Shown one piece after another: positions 43,864 through 52,423 of a stretch of DNA of 64,000 bases. Positions within the stretch are counted from its first letter, which is position 1, and each line of letters opens with the position of its first letter. The notes under the pieces were generated by a model. It did no database searches, was not told the DNA's origin, and worked only from the letters and a program-made list of their open reading frames with translations. The translations under genes were made by a program, and so were the position numbers. This DNA comes from an uncultured Lachnospiraceae bacterium (GTDB lineage Bacteria > Bacillota > Clostridia > Lachnospirales > Lachnospiraceae), in contig CADACD010000023.1 in the NCBI GenBank assembly GCA_902786365.1, forward strand, positions 1 through 64,000, read 5' to 3'.

Positions 43864-44181
43864 AGGGGTTGTTTTTATTGGGATTAAGGAGAATGCCTAT
43901 AAACAGTTACAAAAAATAAAGACAAAAAATAATTATGAACAAATAATCAGAAAAGTGTATTATTCGTTTTGTGATTATGAAAAATATCCTGAAATTACGG
44001 ATTATGGCTGATTGTGCATTGTAATGATGGAGAATGTATGGTTAGAGTGTATTGATAATTTGTGTGATGATACACATCTGATGGAGAAATTGTTGTATTA
44101 TATAAGATGCATGTATAGAATCTAAGAAGAGAATCTTGTTCTATGCATGCATTTTTAGGTAATGTGCGTCAGTCATTCTTG
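43864..44181. other. Intergenic region without a recognisable gene
   Basis: AT-rich DNA with short frames only. A fragment around 43920-44010 (NNYEQIIRKVYYSFCDYEKYPEI-like, shown by its spacing of aromatic codons) may be a decayed gene end. No promoter or terminator is convincing. Confidence 0.4.
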
Positions 44182-44358
44182 TTAGTTCGGTTTGGTTTCC
44201 GGATATCCGTTGCCTTGCAAATCAGTAGATGGAGTGAATGTACCTTTCTTTTTGTCAGAATGAGAGTCGTATTCGCTGTTATCAGAATCCGGGCGACTGG
44301 CTTCCCAGACACCGTTTGGGATAGTTTTGACAGGTTTCTTTTTTTCTGTAATTTTCAT
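44182..44358 (-). CDS. Possible small acidic protein
   Basis: A 58-residue minus-strand frame starting MKITEKKKPVKTIPNGVWE, continuing with RPDSDNSEYDSHSDKKKG and ending NGYPETKPN. An AGGT lies 8 bases before the ATG. The composition (hydrophilic, Pro/Asp/Ser-rich, no odd codons) is more protein-like than the overlapping plus-strand frame, which is rich in Cys/Phe/Arg. I do not recognise it. It would be the only minus-strand gene in this half of the window apart from the tRNA. Confidence 0.4.
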   Translation of the reverse strand: MKITEKKKPVKTIPNGVWEASRPDSDNSEYDSHSDKKKGTFTPSTDLQGNGYPETKPN

Positions 44359-44928
44359 TGTTTTTATACCTATGCCTATATATACGATACTGCCAAAATG
44401 ATGGTAATGGCAGAGTTAGCAAAATCCTTTCTTTTTAATATAGTGATAGTATTTCTTGTTTTATATAAAATATGTATATGATATTTATATTGTCAAAAGA
44501 AACTGTAATATAGGAGTGACAGCTCATTTATAGAGGAGCTGTTTATATTGGTAAAATTGCATTTATCGTAATTAATGAAACTATAGGACGGATAGAGAAA
44601 ATATCAAAAGGTATATCTGATGTTTATTGAATATGAGTTACCGGATGAAATTAATAATAAAAAATGTTGTATTATTGATAAGGATTGTTGTATTATAGAT
44701 GTAGACAGTAATAACTTACAGCACCGGGTGTTGGGGTCGGGGATAATCTCAAGGGATTTGAGGTTTGAGAATCTTGTAAGTTATGATAGGTATAAAACAG
44801 CGATGAATAACCTACTGTTCGACTAATCGGATTGAAAGTATTAGAATTTTTCAGTCAAAACTCTGTCTGAGTGTTGGAGTGCAGAGTGGGAATTAGAAAA
44901 AGAATCAACACAGAAAAGAGGTATTTTT
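44359..44928. other. Intergenic region with a weak frame and a hairpin
   Basis: ACAGCTC/GAGCTGT (about 44519-44543) forms a hairpin followed by TTATATT, a weak terminator. A 68-codon frame at 44620-44826 (CCIIDKDCCIIDVD) has an AAAAGG site 9 bases upstream but no recognisable domain; I do not call it a gene. The last 20 bases hold the GAGGT ribosome site of the SDR gene. Confidence 0.4.
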
Positions 44929-45702
44929 ATGAAAAATTATTTTGATTTAACAGGTCATGTTGCAGTTGTGACAGGTTGCTCGACAGGGCTTGGAGTGCAG
45001 ATGGCACATGCACTTGCTAATCAGGGAGCAAATATTGTAGCACTTGCCCGCCGCAAAAATCTTGTGGATGAAGTAGCAAAAGATATATCAGAGACATATG
45101 GTGTTAAAGCGATTGGTGTATCGTGTGATATCACCAGTACAGAGGCAGTCGAAGAGGCAGTTGATACAGTTTTAAAGGAATTTGGAAGAATTGATATTCT
45201 GATTAATAATGCCGGAACAGGTGCGGTGGCTCCGGCAGAAGATATTACAGATGAGCAGTTTGAAAATGAAATGAATATTGATTTATTTGGAACATTTAAA
45301 GTGGCAAGAGCAGTTGCAAAGAAAGCAATGATACCGGCAGGATATGGAAGAGTTATCAATATTGCATCAATGTATGGACTTGTTGGAAACAAGATTGCAC
45401 CGGCATCACCATACCATGCTGCAAAAGGCGGTGTTGTCAATTTGACAAGAGCACTTGCAAGTGAATGGGCAGATAAAGGAATTACGGTCAATTCAATTTG
45501 TCCGGGATATTTTGAGACTCCACTTACCAAAGAAACACTCGACTCAGAGTTTTTCCAGAATTACGCAAGAACAATGATTCCTATGGGGCGTTATGGAAAA
45601 GAAGGCGAGCTTGACAGTACAGCGATATTCCTTGCAGCACCTACAAGCACATATGTCAATGGCTGCATTATTCCGGTTGATGGCGGTTATACTTGTATGT
45701 AG
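44929..45702 (+). CDS. Short-chain dehydrogenase/reductase (gluconate 5-dehydrogenase-like)
   Basis: A 257-residue classical SDR. TGCSTGLG (about 16-23) binds the nucleotide, NNAGTG is the fold signature, and the catalytic Ser (NIASMYG) and YHAAK pair are in place; PGYF and DGGY near the end complete the pattern. The length and the FDLTGHVAVVTG start resemble gluconate 5-dehydrogenase (IdnO/KduD group), which reduces a keto-sugar acid with NAD(P)H, but substrate specificity in this family cannot be read from motifs. It is a single-gene unit ending in a strong terminator. Confidence 0.82.
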   Translation: MKNYFDLTGHVAVVTGCSTGLGVQMAHALANQGANIVALARRKNLVDEVAKDISETYGVKAIGVSCDITSTEAVEEAVDTVLKEFGRIDILINNAGTGAVAPAEDITDEQFENEMNIDLFGTFKVARAVAKKAMIPAGYGRVINIASMYGLVGNKIAPASPYHAAKGGVVNLTRALASEWADKGITVNSICPGYFETPLTKETLDSEFFQNYARTMIPMGRYGKEGELDSTAIFLAAPTSTYVNGCIIPVDGGYTCM

Positions 45703-45752
45703 GAAAAAGGTAAAGTATTATTTTACTATTTGCAAAATTTATAAAGTATATA

Positions 45753-45806
45753 ATGTTCGTATAAGACGATTGATGTTAAGGAAAGTCTTATACGAACATT
45801 TTTTTA
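45753..45806 (+). terminator. Strong terminator after the SDR gene
   Basis: ATGTTCGTATAAGAC and GTCTTATACGAACAT form a perfect 15-bp stem with a 17-base loop, followed by seven T. Confidence 0.9.
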
Positions 45807-45824
45807 TAATGTAGTTAAAAATGA

Positions 45825-45862
45825 TTGACAAAGTGTATATAACTGTGTATACTGTATATAAA
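45825..45862 (+). promoter_or_regulatory. Promoter and probable GntR operator of the ABC operon
   Basis: Perfect TTGACA (45825-45830), 17-base spacer and TATACT (45848-45853). The region from 45834 to 45861 has three TGTATA units at about 10-base steps (TGTATATA, TGTGTATAC, TGTATATA) forming a partly palindromic site over the -10 box, as expected for repression by the operon's own YtrA-like GntR protein. Confidence 0.7.
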
Positions 45863-45983
45863 TTTGGAGTAGCAATAAAGCAAAGGTAGCAATGAGGACC
45901 AAAATAGCAATGAAATCAAAATAACAGAGAAAACAAATATTATGATGTTAGTAATTGAAATTTAGGAAAGGACAAAAAAGTCA

Positions 45984-46892
45984 ATGAACAATTTTATTAC
46001 TGTCAAGAAAGTTACAAAAAGTTTTAGAGATTATAAGCTGAAAGATATTTCTTTTAATGTGGAACAAGGCTGTATTTTAGGTATTATTGGAAGAAATGGT
46101 TGTGGAAAGACAACGCTCCTACGAATGATGATGGGAGTCTACCGTTTTGGAAATGGAGATGAGGGTGATATATTTGTTGATCATATTTCGATTAAAGACA
46201 ATCCGGTTGAATATAAACAAAATAGTGCATTTGTCTTAAATGAGACACCATTTGAATTATCACGAAGTTCTATAGAAAATGGACTCATATATGGAAAATA
46301 TTTTAAGACATTTGATATGAAAAAATATCGAAAGCTGTTAAGTGAATTTAATGTTCCAAAGTCCGAACCAATTAGGAAGATTTCAAAAGGGCAACAGATA
46401 AAACAGCAGCTTGCATTTGCATTATCCTATGATGCTAAAGTATATTTTCTTGACGAACCTGCGGGAAATCTTGATGTGGAGTTTAGAGAGACATTTTACC
46501 GGTATCTTAGAAAGTTAACAGAAGATGGAACGAAGAGTGTTATCTATACAAGTCATTTAGTAGAGGAACTGGAAGAATTTGCAGATTTTATCTTATGGAT
46601 CCAAAGAGAAGATAACATAGGAAAGGTTAGATATTTTGGAAGTACAGATGATTTAAAAGATAGATACAGAATGGTTGAGTGTGATGAAGAGATACAAAAG
46701 CTGATAGATGAAAAATATATTGTTGGAAGCAGTAAAAGTGAACATCACAGTGAGATACTTATCAGATATAAGGCGGATAAGATGAGTGAAGAAATAAAAA
46801 AGTATTGTCGCTATGCAGAATTGAAAGAGATTATGTATTATATTGAAAAAAATAATAAAAGCAGTATTTTAATGATATTCGAGAGAAGTTGA
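45984..46892 (+). CDS. ABC transporter ATP-binding protein
   Basis: A 302-residue ABC ATPase. Walker A is GRNGCGKTT (about 37-45), the signature loop is ISKGQQIKQQLAFAL, Walker B with catalytic Glu is VYFLDEPAGNLD, and the switch His is in YTSHLVEE. The last 100 residues form an extra domain after the core. It pairs with the membrane protein encoded next. In YtrA-type operons such pairs export or sense antibiotics that act at the envelope; that role here is inferred from context. Confidence 0.87.
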   Translation: MNNFITVKKVTKSFRDYKLKDISFNVEQGCILGIIGRNGCGKTTLLRMMMGVYRFGNGDEGDIFVDHISIKDNPVEYKQNSAFVLNETPFELSRSSIENGLIYGKYFKTFDMKKYRKLLSEFNVPKSEPIRKISKGQQIKQQLAFALSYDAKVYFLDEPAGNLDVEFRETFYRYLRKLTEDGTKSVIYTSHLVEELEEFADFILWIQREDNIGKVRYFGSTDDLKDRYRMVECDEEIQKLIDEKYIVGSSKSEHHSEILIRYKADKMSEEIKKYCRYAELKEIMYYIEKNNKSSILMIFERS

Positions 46893-46955
46893 GTTAACAT
46901 ACAAGGGATTAACCACTTGATTAAAATAATTTGAAATATGGAAGGAGAGGTAAGA

Positions 46956-47657
46956 ATGCTTAAAAATATTTTTAGAGAATGGTGGATTAGATATAAAAAG
47001 TTCATATTTTTAAATATCATAATGGATATTGTAATAGTTCTTTTTGGTATGCTTAGCTGGTCTTTGGGATTTAATAAAATGTTTATGATGTTTAGAATGA
47101 TAAACCACAGTCAGATAAATGAATTTATTCCAATATCAGATAGTGAAAGAAAAAAACGTAGTATCATTCAGATTTGCGTGATTACTTTTATATGTACAGT
47201 ATTATTTATGCTTGGTATAAGTGGAGTGATAAGTGTATTTCATAAAAGAGAGATTGATAATTTTAGTATTACAGCGATCAGATTGTGGATATGTTCATTT
47301 TTTGTTTCAGGTGTAAATGCAGGAATTACAAATGAAGCAAACATTTTTTCAGGAAAGTACCGTATGGAAAAGGAAAACTCTTTGATAATGGAAGTTGCTG
47401 GTAGTTTGAAAGAAAATGTTAATAAAGATGGTTTTTTTTCAAAGAATGGAATAAGTCTGGTTGTATTTACGGTTTCGTGTCTGTTACAGATGATTATGTT
47501 TGTAAGTGGATTTTGTAAAATTAGAATTGTGCTAAAATTCATTAATTCATATGTAGGAACGCTGGTGATAAGCTTAGTCATCATTTTTCTTATTATTGAC
47601 AGCTTAAACGTAGTAAGAAGGATGTGTATCGGAGATTGGACAGAGGAAAATCAGTGA
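46956..47657 (+). CDS. ABC transporter membrane protein
   Basis: A 233-residue protein with about five membrane helices (IIMDIVIVLFGMLSW, IIQICVITFICTVLFMLGI, WICSFFVSGVNAG, VVFTVSCLLQMIMFV, TLVISLVIIFLIID). It is the likely permease partner of the preceding ATPase. ATG 46956 is 6 bases after GGAGAGG; the frame from 46938 starts before this site. No family name is evident, but the size and place fit the small permeases of YtrA-regulated transporters. Confidence 0.72.
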   Translation: MLKNIFREWWIRYKKFIFLNIIMDIVIVLFGMLSWSLGFNKMFMMFRMINHSQINEFIPISDSERKKRSIIQICVITFICTVLFMLGISGVISVFHKREIDNFSITAIRLWICSFFVSGVNAGITNEANIFSGKYRMEKENSLIMEVAGSLKENVNKDGFFSKNGISLVVFTVSCLLQMIMFVSGFCKIRIVLKFINSYVGTLVISLVIIFLIIDSLNVVRRMCIGDWTEENQ

Positions 47658-47713
47658 TAGAGGCAATAGTAATGAATAAAATAAAAACTTGAAATGGTGA
47701 TGGTGAGATATTG

Positions 47714-48085
47714 ATGAATATAAAAATACAGTCAAAGAGCGGGATTCCAATCTACGAACAGATTGAGAAGCAGTTAAAAGAAGAGATAATAGAGGGAAGG
47801 CTTAAGACGGGTGAACTACTTCCGTCAATTAGAAGTCTTGCGGCAGAGCTTAAAATAAGTGTTATTACGACAAAGCGAGCGTATGAAGATTTAGAAAAAG
47901 AGGGAATGGTATACTCTGTTCCGGGAAAAGGATTTTATGTAGATAATCCGGATTTGCAATATCTTAACGAAAAGAGAACATTAGGAATAGAAGAGAAGAT
48001 AAAACAAATTATTGATGAGGCAAAAAAGATGGGAATCTCAAAAGAAGAATTGAGAGATATGATAGACATATTTTGGGAGGAATAG
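47714..48085 (+). CDS. GntR-family regulator, YtrA subfamily
   Basis: A 123-residue regulator. The N-terminal winged helix has SGIPIYEQIEKQLKEEI, LPSIRSLAAELKIS and TTKRAYEDLEKEGMV; the short C-terminal helical part (about 45 residues) lacks the large ligand domain of FadR- or HutC-type members, which defines the YtrA group. Such proteins repress an adjoining ABC operon and are released by cell-wall-active drugs. It is placed mid-operon between two ATPase/permease pairs; the likely binding site is at 45834-45861. ATG 47714 is used rather than TTG 47711. Confidence 0.85.
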   Translation: MNIKIQSKSGIPIYEQIEKQLKEEIIEGRLKTGELLPSIRSLAAELKISVITTKRAYEDLEKEGMVYSVPGKGFYVDNPDLQYLNEKRTLGIEEKIKQIIDEAKKMGISKEELRDMIDIFWEE

Positions 48086-48086
48086 A

Positions 48087-48824
48087 ATGTTAGAAGTATC
48101 AAATATCAATTTTACGCAGAAAAATAGAAAAGGGGAGTTTTCGATAAAGGATGTGAATTTTACTCTTGAAGATGGCATGTTCATGTGCCTGCTTGGTAAA
48201 AATGGAGCAGGTAAAACGACTCTTCTTAATCTTATTTATGGTATATCAAAGTTATATAGTGGCTGGATACGATGGAATGGTAAAAGGGTGGATATTCAAA
48301 ATATACATGAATTCCACAGTGATGTAGCGTATGTAGGAAATGAGGAATGGTGTTTTTCATGGATGACGATGTCAGAAAATTTAGAGATTCTAAGTTGTCT
48401 CTATGAAAATTTTGACAGACAATTATATTTGAAACTGCTGGAAAGTTTTGATTTAAATGAAGAGGATGTAAATAAGAGGTATTTGCTGCTTTCATCAGGT
48501 CAGAAAGTCAAGTTTCAGCTGGCATTTGCAATGGCAAGGAGACCGAAACTTCTGCTGCTTGATGAACCCTTTGCGAACCTTGATCCTGTTATAAAAACCG
48601 ATTTGATGGATATTCTGCAAAAAAGTGTGAGAAATGATGATATGAGTCTCATTATTTCAACACATCTTATTGACGACATTGCTGATATTAGTGATTACAT
48701 AGGAATATTAGTAGATGGTGAGATGAAATTATTTTCAGATAGGGAATCAGTTATGGAAGAATACAAGAATATGGATTTGAAAACATTAATGATAGAGATT
48801 GGAGGCAATAGTACATGGACTTAG
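48087..48824 (+). CDS. ABC transporter ATP-binding protein
   Basis: A 245-residue ABC ATPase with Walker A GKNGAGKTT (about 38-46), signature LLSSGQKVKFQLAFAMA, Walker B LLLLDEPFANLDP and switch His ISTHLID. It begins one base after the regulator's stop codon and overlaps the next gene by 10 bases, so the three are translationally coupled. It forms the second transporter of the operon with the permease that follows. Confidence 0.87.
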   Translation: MLEVSNINFTQKNRKGEFSIKDVNFTLEDGMFMCLLGKNGAGKTTLLNLIYGISKLYSGWIRWNGKRVDIQNIHEFHSDVAYVGNEEWCFSWMTMSENLEILSCLYENFDRQLYLKLLESFDLNEEDVNKRYLLLSSGQKVKFQLAFAMARRPKLLLLDEPFANLDPVIKTDLMDILQKSVRNDDMSLIISTHLIDDIADISDYIGILVDGEMKLFSDRESVMEEYKNMDLKTLMIEIGGNSTWT

Positions 48825-49936
48825 CAGAATTTGCAAAAATGATAAAGAGCAGGAATGAACATGATAGCAGATGGTGGATTTTGATGTTGGTTGTCATATT
48901 TCCTTTTGTGATATTTACAAATGGAGAGAATAAACTGATTGAGGATGTGGGAGTGAAAGTATATAGTTCTTATTTTAGTATGCTCTTACTTTTTGTTGTT
49001 ACCACCTTTTTTGCTGTTGATTTTAGCTCACAATATCTTAAAGTCAGAACAAGTGAAAAGTTAAAGAGATATCTGACCACTTATGGAAAAAACAAATCAG
49101 TTGTTGAAATCACAAGAATGCATTCATTTGATATTAAGGAATATTTTTCGTTTATTCAGAAAAAAATACTCAAATGGCAGATGATAATTTTGATATATTT
49201 GGAAGTTCTGGGAATTGTGAAAAAAGATATTAAAATGATTTTAGGGGGAGTGATTGCAGGATGTATTCCGATAATTGTCCTGTTTATCAGAAAGAAATTG
49301 TATGAATATGATATATGCCACAGACAGGGGATTTTTGCAGCTATCTTATTCGGGATATTAGAGATAATTCAGAGAATAGCTGAGTTTTTATTTGTTCTCG
49401 TTGTGTATTTTATCACTGTTTTGATGATATGGGCTGTATTTTCCGGCATATTGGTAAAAGGACTAAATGAAAATGAAATTATTTACCGTGAGTATGCCAC
49501 TACAATCATGTGGGTAGTCGTGCCAATTCTATTGTTTATACTATCCTGTATGATATATATGGGGAAAAGGTCGTTTCTGATTCGATGTATTTTGTTTCTG
49601 ATATTGATGGCAACAGGAACAATTACGGCATGGGTAAATGGAAAATGTTATACAATAATCAATATGTCACAGGAGACAATTGAAGTGGCTGATTTTGATG
49701 AAAGGAAGGAATACTCGTTTGATGATATCGCAATATTTGAGACAGGAAGAAATGATGATGATGAAATATATATGAGCTTTATTTTTGAAAACGGAGATAA
49801 GGTGAAAATTTGTGAAAATAATAGTTATGAGTATTCAGATAGATTTTCAAAAGAATATAAGGAAAATAGTGTAGAAGAATTTGTAGGTGATTTGAAAAAA
49901 AATTTAGTGGAAAAAGGAGTGGAGGAGTTACATTAA
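48815..49936 (+). CDS. ABC transporter membrane protein
   Basis: A 373-residue protein with about seven membrane helices (WWILMLVVIFPFVIF, SMLLLFVVTTFFAV, MIILIYLEVLGIV, FLFVLVVYFITVLMIWAVF, ILLFILSCMIYM, CILFLILMATGTI) and a soluble C-terminal part of about 90 residues (YSFDDIAIFETGRNDDDE) that should face the cytosol or exterior. It pairs with the preceding ATPase. It ends the operon; no clear terminator follows before the nitrilase gene. Confidence 0.72.
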   Translation: MDLAEFAKMIKSRNEHDSRWWILMLVVIFPFVIFTNGENKLIEDVGVKVYSSYFSMLLLFVVTTFFAVDFSSQYLKVRTSEKLKRYLTTYGKNKSVVEITRMHSFDIKEYFSFIQKKILKWQMIILIYLEVLGIVKKDIKMILGGVIAGCIPIIVLFIRKKLYEYDICHRQGIFAAILFGILEIIQRIAEFLFVLVVYFITVLMIWAVFSGILVKGLNENEIIYREYATTIMWVVVPILLFILSCMIYMGKRSFLIRCILFLILMATGTITAWVNGKCYTIINMSQETIEVADFDERKEYSFDDIAIFETGRNDDDEIYMSFIFENGDKVKICENNSYEYSDRFSKEYKENSVEEFVGDLKKNLVEKGVEELH

Positions 49937-50137
49937 TTAACACGTTTGACACTGATATGATAATCTATTTGAAAATGATGACGATATGATGTAAAATGAG
50001 TGTTAGGATAGCAAGGTTAATTATTTCAGATAAAAACTTGAAGGAACTTGCGTTAAAAGGAAATGAATGACGCTAAACGATGTGAAAAATAATCTCCCAA
50101 TCAATAAAGCATGATTTAAATCATAAAAGAAAGAAGA

Positions 50138-50920
50138 ATGAAAATGAGAATTGCAGTGTGTCAATTGGAAATTGCATATGAGGAAAAGGAAAATAATTTG
50201 ATAAAAGCTGAAAAATTTGTGAAATCGGCAGCAGAAAGGCGGGCTGATATCCTATTTTTTCCAGAAATGAGTTTTACTGGATTTTCCATGAACACAAAAT
50301 TAACCGGAGAGACAGATGAAAAACCGCAAACTTTTTTGAAAGTAAAGCAATATGCTATAAAACATCAGATGGCAATTGGTTTTGGATGGGTGAAGGGAAA
50401 AAGTAATTCCGAAAATCATTATACAATTGTTGATAAATGTGGAAAAGTTTTGTGTGATTATGTAAAAATTCATCCATTCAGTTATTCGGGTGAGGATAAC
50501 TATTTTTCTGCAGGAAATGAATTAAAGACTTTTGATTTTGGAGATATGAAATTTGGAATCAGCATCTGTTATGATTTGAGATTTGCAGAGATTTATGGTG
50601 CGATGTCAGAGTATGCACATGTCATGATAGTTCCAGCAAACTGGCCGGAAAAAAGGAAACAGCATTGGCAGACATTACTTCGTGCAAGAGCAATAGAAAA
50701 TCAGGTATACATGGCAGGAATCAATTGTTTTGGAAATCAGAATGGGCTGTATTATTCCGGAAACAGCAGTGTTGTGAATCCAAATGGAGATGTTTTGTTT
50801 GAAATAAATGATAGGGAGGGAATGGAAATTATTGATATTGAAAATGATGTTTTTAAATATAGAAGTGAATTTCCGGTAAAAAAAGACAGACGAAAAGAAT
50901 TGTACCGGGAATTTTATTAA
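50138..50920 (+). CDS. Carbon-nitrogen hydrolase (nitrilase superfamily, YafV/Nit2-like)
   Basis: A 260-residue enzyme with the complete Glu-Lys-Cys triad: FFPEMSFTGF (Glu about 43), CDYVKIHPFSYSGED (Lys about 110) and GISICYDLRFAEI (Cys about 146). The order and length match the omega-amidase-like branch, which hydrolyses amides of short dicarboxylates such as 2-oxoglutaramate. It is cytosolic. It stands alone between the ABC operon and a 570-base non-coding region. ATG 50144 is an alternative start. Confidence 0.82.
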   Translation: MKMRIAVCQLEIAYEEKENNLIKAEKFVKSAAERRADILFFPEMSFTGFSMNTKLTGETDEKPQTFLKVKQYAIKHQMAIGFGWVKGKSNSENHYTIVDKCGKVLCDYVKIHPFSYSGEDNYFSAGNELKTFDFGDMKFGISICYDLRFAEIYGAMSEYAHVMIVPANWPEKRKQHWQTLLRARAIENQVYMAGINCFGNQNGLYYSGNSSVVNPNGDVLFEINDREGMEIIDIENDVFKYRSEFPVKKDRRKELYREFY

Positions 50921-51226
50921 TGTATATATGAGATGTATTTAGCGAAAAAAGTGGAGAAAAAGTGTCAGTATTCATAAAATGTTCATAATTTATTTTTTAA
51001 AGGTTCAAAAAATCCACATTTTTTATTAAATTTTGTGGTTTATGATACTAACCATAGAAATTAAATTTTCTTTTTACATTTTTTTCATATTATTCCCTTT
51101 TGTTTCAATAAAACGGTATCAGTTGTATATCGTTTTTTTGTTGTAAAAATTGAAATTGTAGAAATCATAAAAATATATTAAGAAAAATATGAGTAAGAAA
51201 ATAGTAAAAATTAATTAAAAAATTGC
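50921..51226. other. AT-rich intergenic region
   Basis: Very AT-rich non-coding DNA with T-tracts and no reading frame, hairpin or repeat that I could support. It leads into the promoter at 51227. Confidence 0.5.
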
Positions 51227-51255
51227 TTTACTTTTCAGTTGAAATTGTGTAAAAT
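51227..51255 (+). promoter_or_regulatory. Promoter of the leader-controlled small gene
   Basis: TTTACT and TAAAAT separated by 17 bases; the transcript should start near 51262. Confidence 0.5.
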
Positions 51256-51354
51256 TATTTCATGGTTTTATAATGAAGAGCCATGAGACAATTAGATAAG
51301 TATGAAATAAAGTTAAATATAAAATCACTGTATGAGTTGATTTAGAATTGAATT

Positions 51355-51442
51355 GAGGAATGATTAGAATATGGATGTTAAGGCTATCAGTCTGTCCATA
51401 TTACAACATTCCTCTTTTTTGTTTTGCAGGAAAATGTTGTAA
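51355..51442 (+). terminator. Terminator/attenuator in the leader of the next gene
   Basis: GAGGAATG (51355-51362) pairs with CATTCCTC (51407-51414) and AATATGGA (51368-51375) with TCCATATT (51395-51402); six T follow at 51415-51420. The 3' arm TTACAACATTCC (51401-51412) can alternatively pair with GGAAAATGTTGTAA (51429-51442) just past the T-run. The position between promoter and gene suggests attenuation. Confidence 0.65.
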
Positions 51443-51492
51443 GCATTAATCTAATCAAAAATTCAATTCGAAAGGTTAAAAAGGTGATGATT

Positions 51493-51870
51493 ATGAGATT
51501 TTCATTTCACAAAGGCGATGTTCAGATGGCATTTGAATATGCAATTTACATGATGATAGGTGATGAATTTAAGATGATGGAATGCAATTCACAGTGGAAG
51601 GAAATGAGTCTTCTGATTAATTACAAAGAAGTAAAAGTCGATACACAGTATAAGTTAGAAAAGTTGTGCATTAATTATGCAAATGTGCTGAAAAGAAGAC
51701 TTCCAAAGTCTGTATGGAAAGAAAATGTCATTGTGAAAATATATGACAATGGTTCTTATCTTCCAGAGGTAAGGTTTGTTGGTGAACACTATATATTGCG
51801 AATATTTTGCAAATATAGAGGTAGAAAAAGCAAACTGGATTTTGAGCTGCTAAAAAAAACGACAAAGTGA
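51493..51870 (+). CDS. Small protein of unknown function
   Basis: A 125-residue protein starting MRFSFHKGDVQMAFEYAIYM; the middle has YKLEKLCINYANVLKRRLPK and the end is basic (FCKYRGRKSKLDFELLKK). No signal peptide, membrane segment or known motif. ATG 51493 is 9 bases after AAAGGTG; the frame extending back to 51424 starts inside the terminator region. The leader hairpin suggests it is conditionally expressed. Confidence 0.6.
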   Translation: MRFSFHKGDVQMAFEYAIYMMIGDEFKMMECNSQWKEMSLLINYKEVKVDTQYKLEKLCINYANVLKRRLPKSVWKENVIVKIYDNGSYLPEVRFVGEHYILRIFCKYRGRKSKLDFELLKKTTK

Positions 51871-51988
51871 ATGATAGTAGAACATATTGTTGATATTTTT
51901 AATGAAATGTTTATAATTGTTGTTATGGCTTATTAGATAAGAATATTTCAAATGATATCATTTGTATAAAAAGGCAGGAACATAAAAG

Positions 51989-52423
51989 ATGAAAGTAATT
52001 GTGATAACAGACGATTGTCAGGGAATGCTGTTCAATAACAGACGGCAAAGTAAGGATAAAATGTTAAGAAAAGAGATAATCAATCTGTGCAAGAATAAAA
52101 TTTTATATATGAATGAGTATTCCTATAATCAATTTGAATCATCTGAAAAAGAGGAAGTTATGATAAGAGTAAGTGAATCTTTTTTAAGAGATGTAAATAT
52201 GGATGCAGGTAAAAATATTGATGACGGATATTGTCTTGTTGAAAATGAAAATTTGACAGATTATATGGATGATATCAATGAGATAGTGATGTTTAAGTGG
52301 AATACAAAGTATCCGGCAGATATGTATTTTGATATTGATTTAAATAGGTTTCAACTGGTGGTTACGAAGGATTTTCAAGGAAATTCCCATAATAAAATTA
52401 CGATGGAGATTTATAAGAGATGA
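51989..52423 (+). CDS. Small conserved-looking protein of unknown function
   Basis: A 144-residue protein. The start KVIVITDDCQGMLFNNRRQS and the downstream KILYMNEYSYNQF resemble a short clostridial family that I recall being labelled ribonuclease Z in some genomes, but it has no metallo-beta-lactamase HxHxDH motif, so I do not adopt that name. It has no signal peptide. Its stop overlaps the start of the nuclease gene (ATGA), implying coupling and a possible functional link with the nuclease. Confidence 0.6.
   Translation: MKVIVITDDCQGMLFNNRRQSKDKMLRKEIINLCKNKILYMNEYSYNQFESSEKEEVMIRVSESFLRDVNMDAGKNIDDGYCLVENENLTDYMDDINEIVMFKWNTKYPADMYFDIDLNRFQLVVTKDFQGNSHNKITMEIYKR

Noticed and set aside
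44143-44481. Plus-strand frame of 112 codons
   Set aside because: No ribosome site, unusual Cys/Phe/Arg-rich composition, and the opposite strand gives a more protein-like frame.
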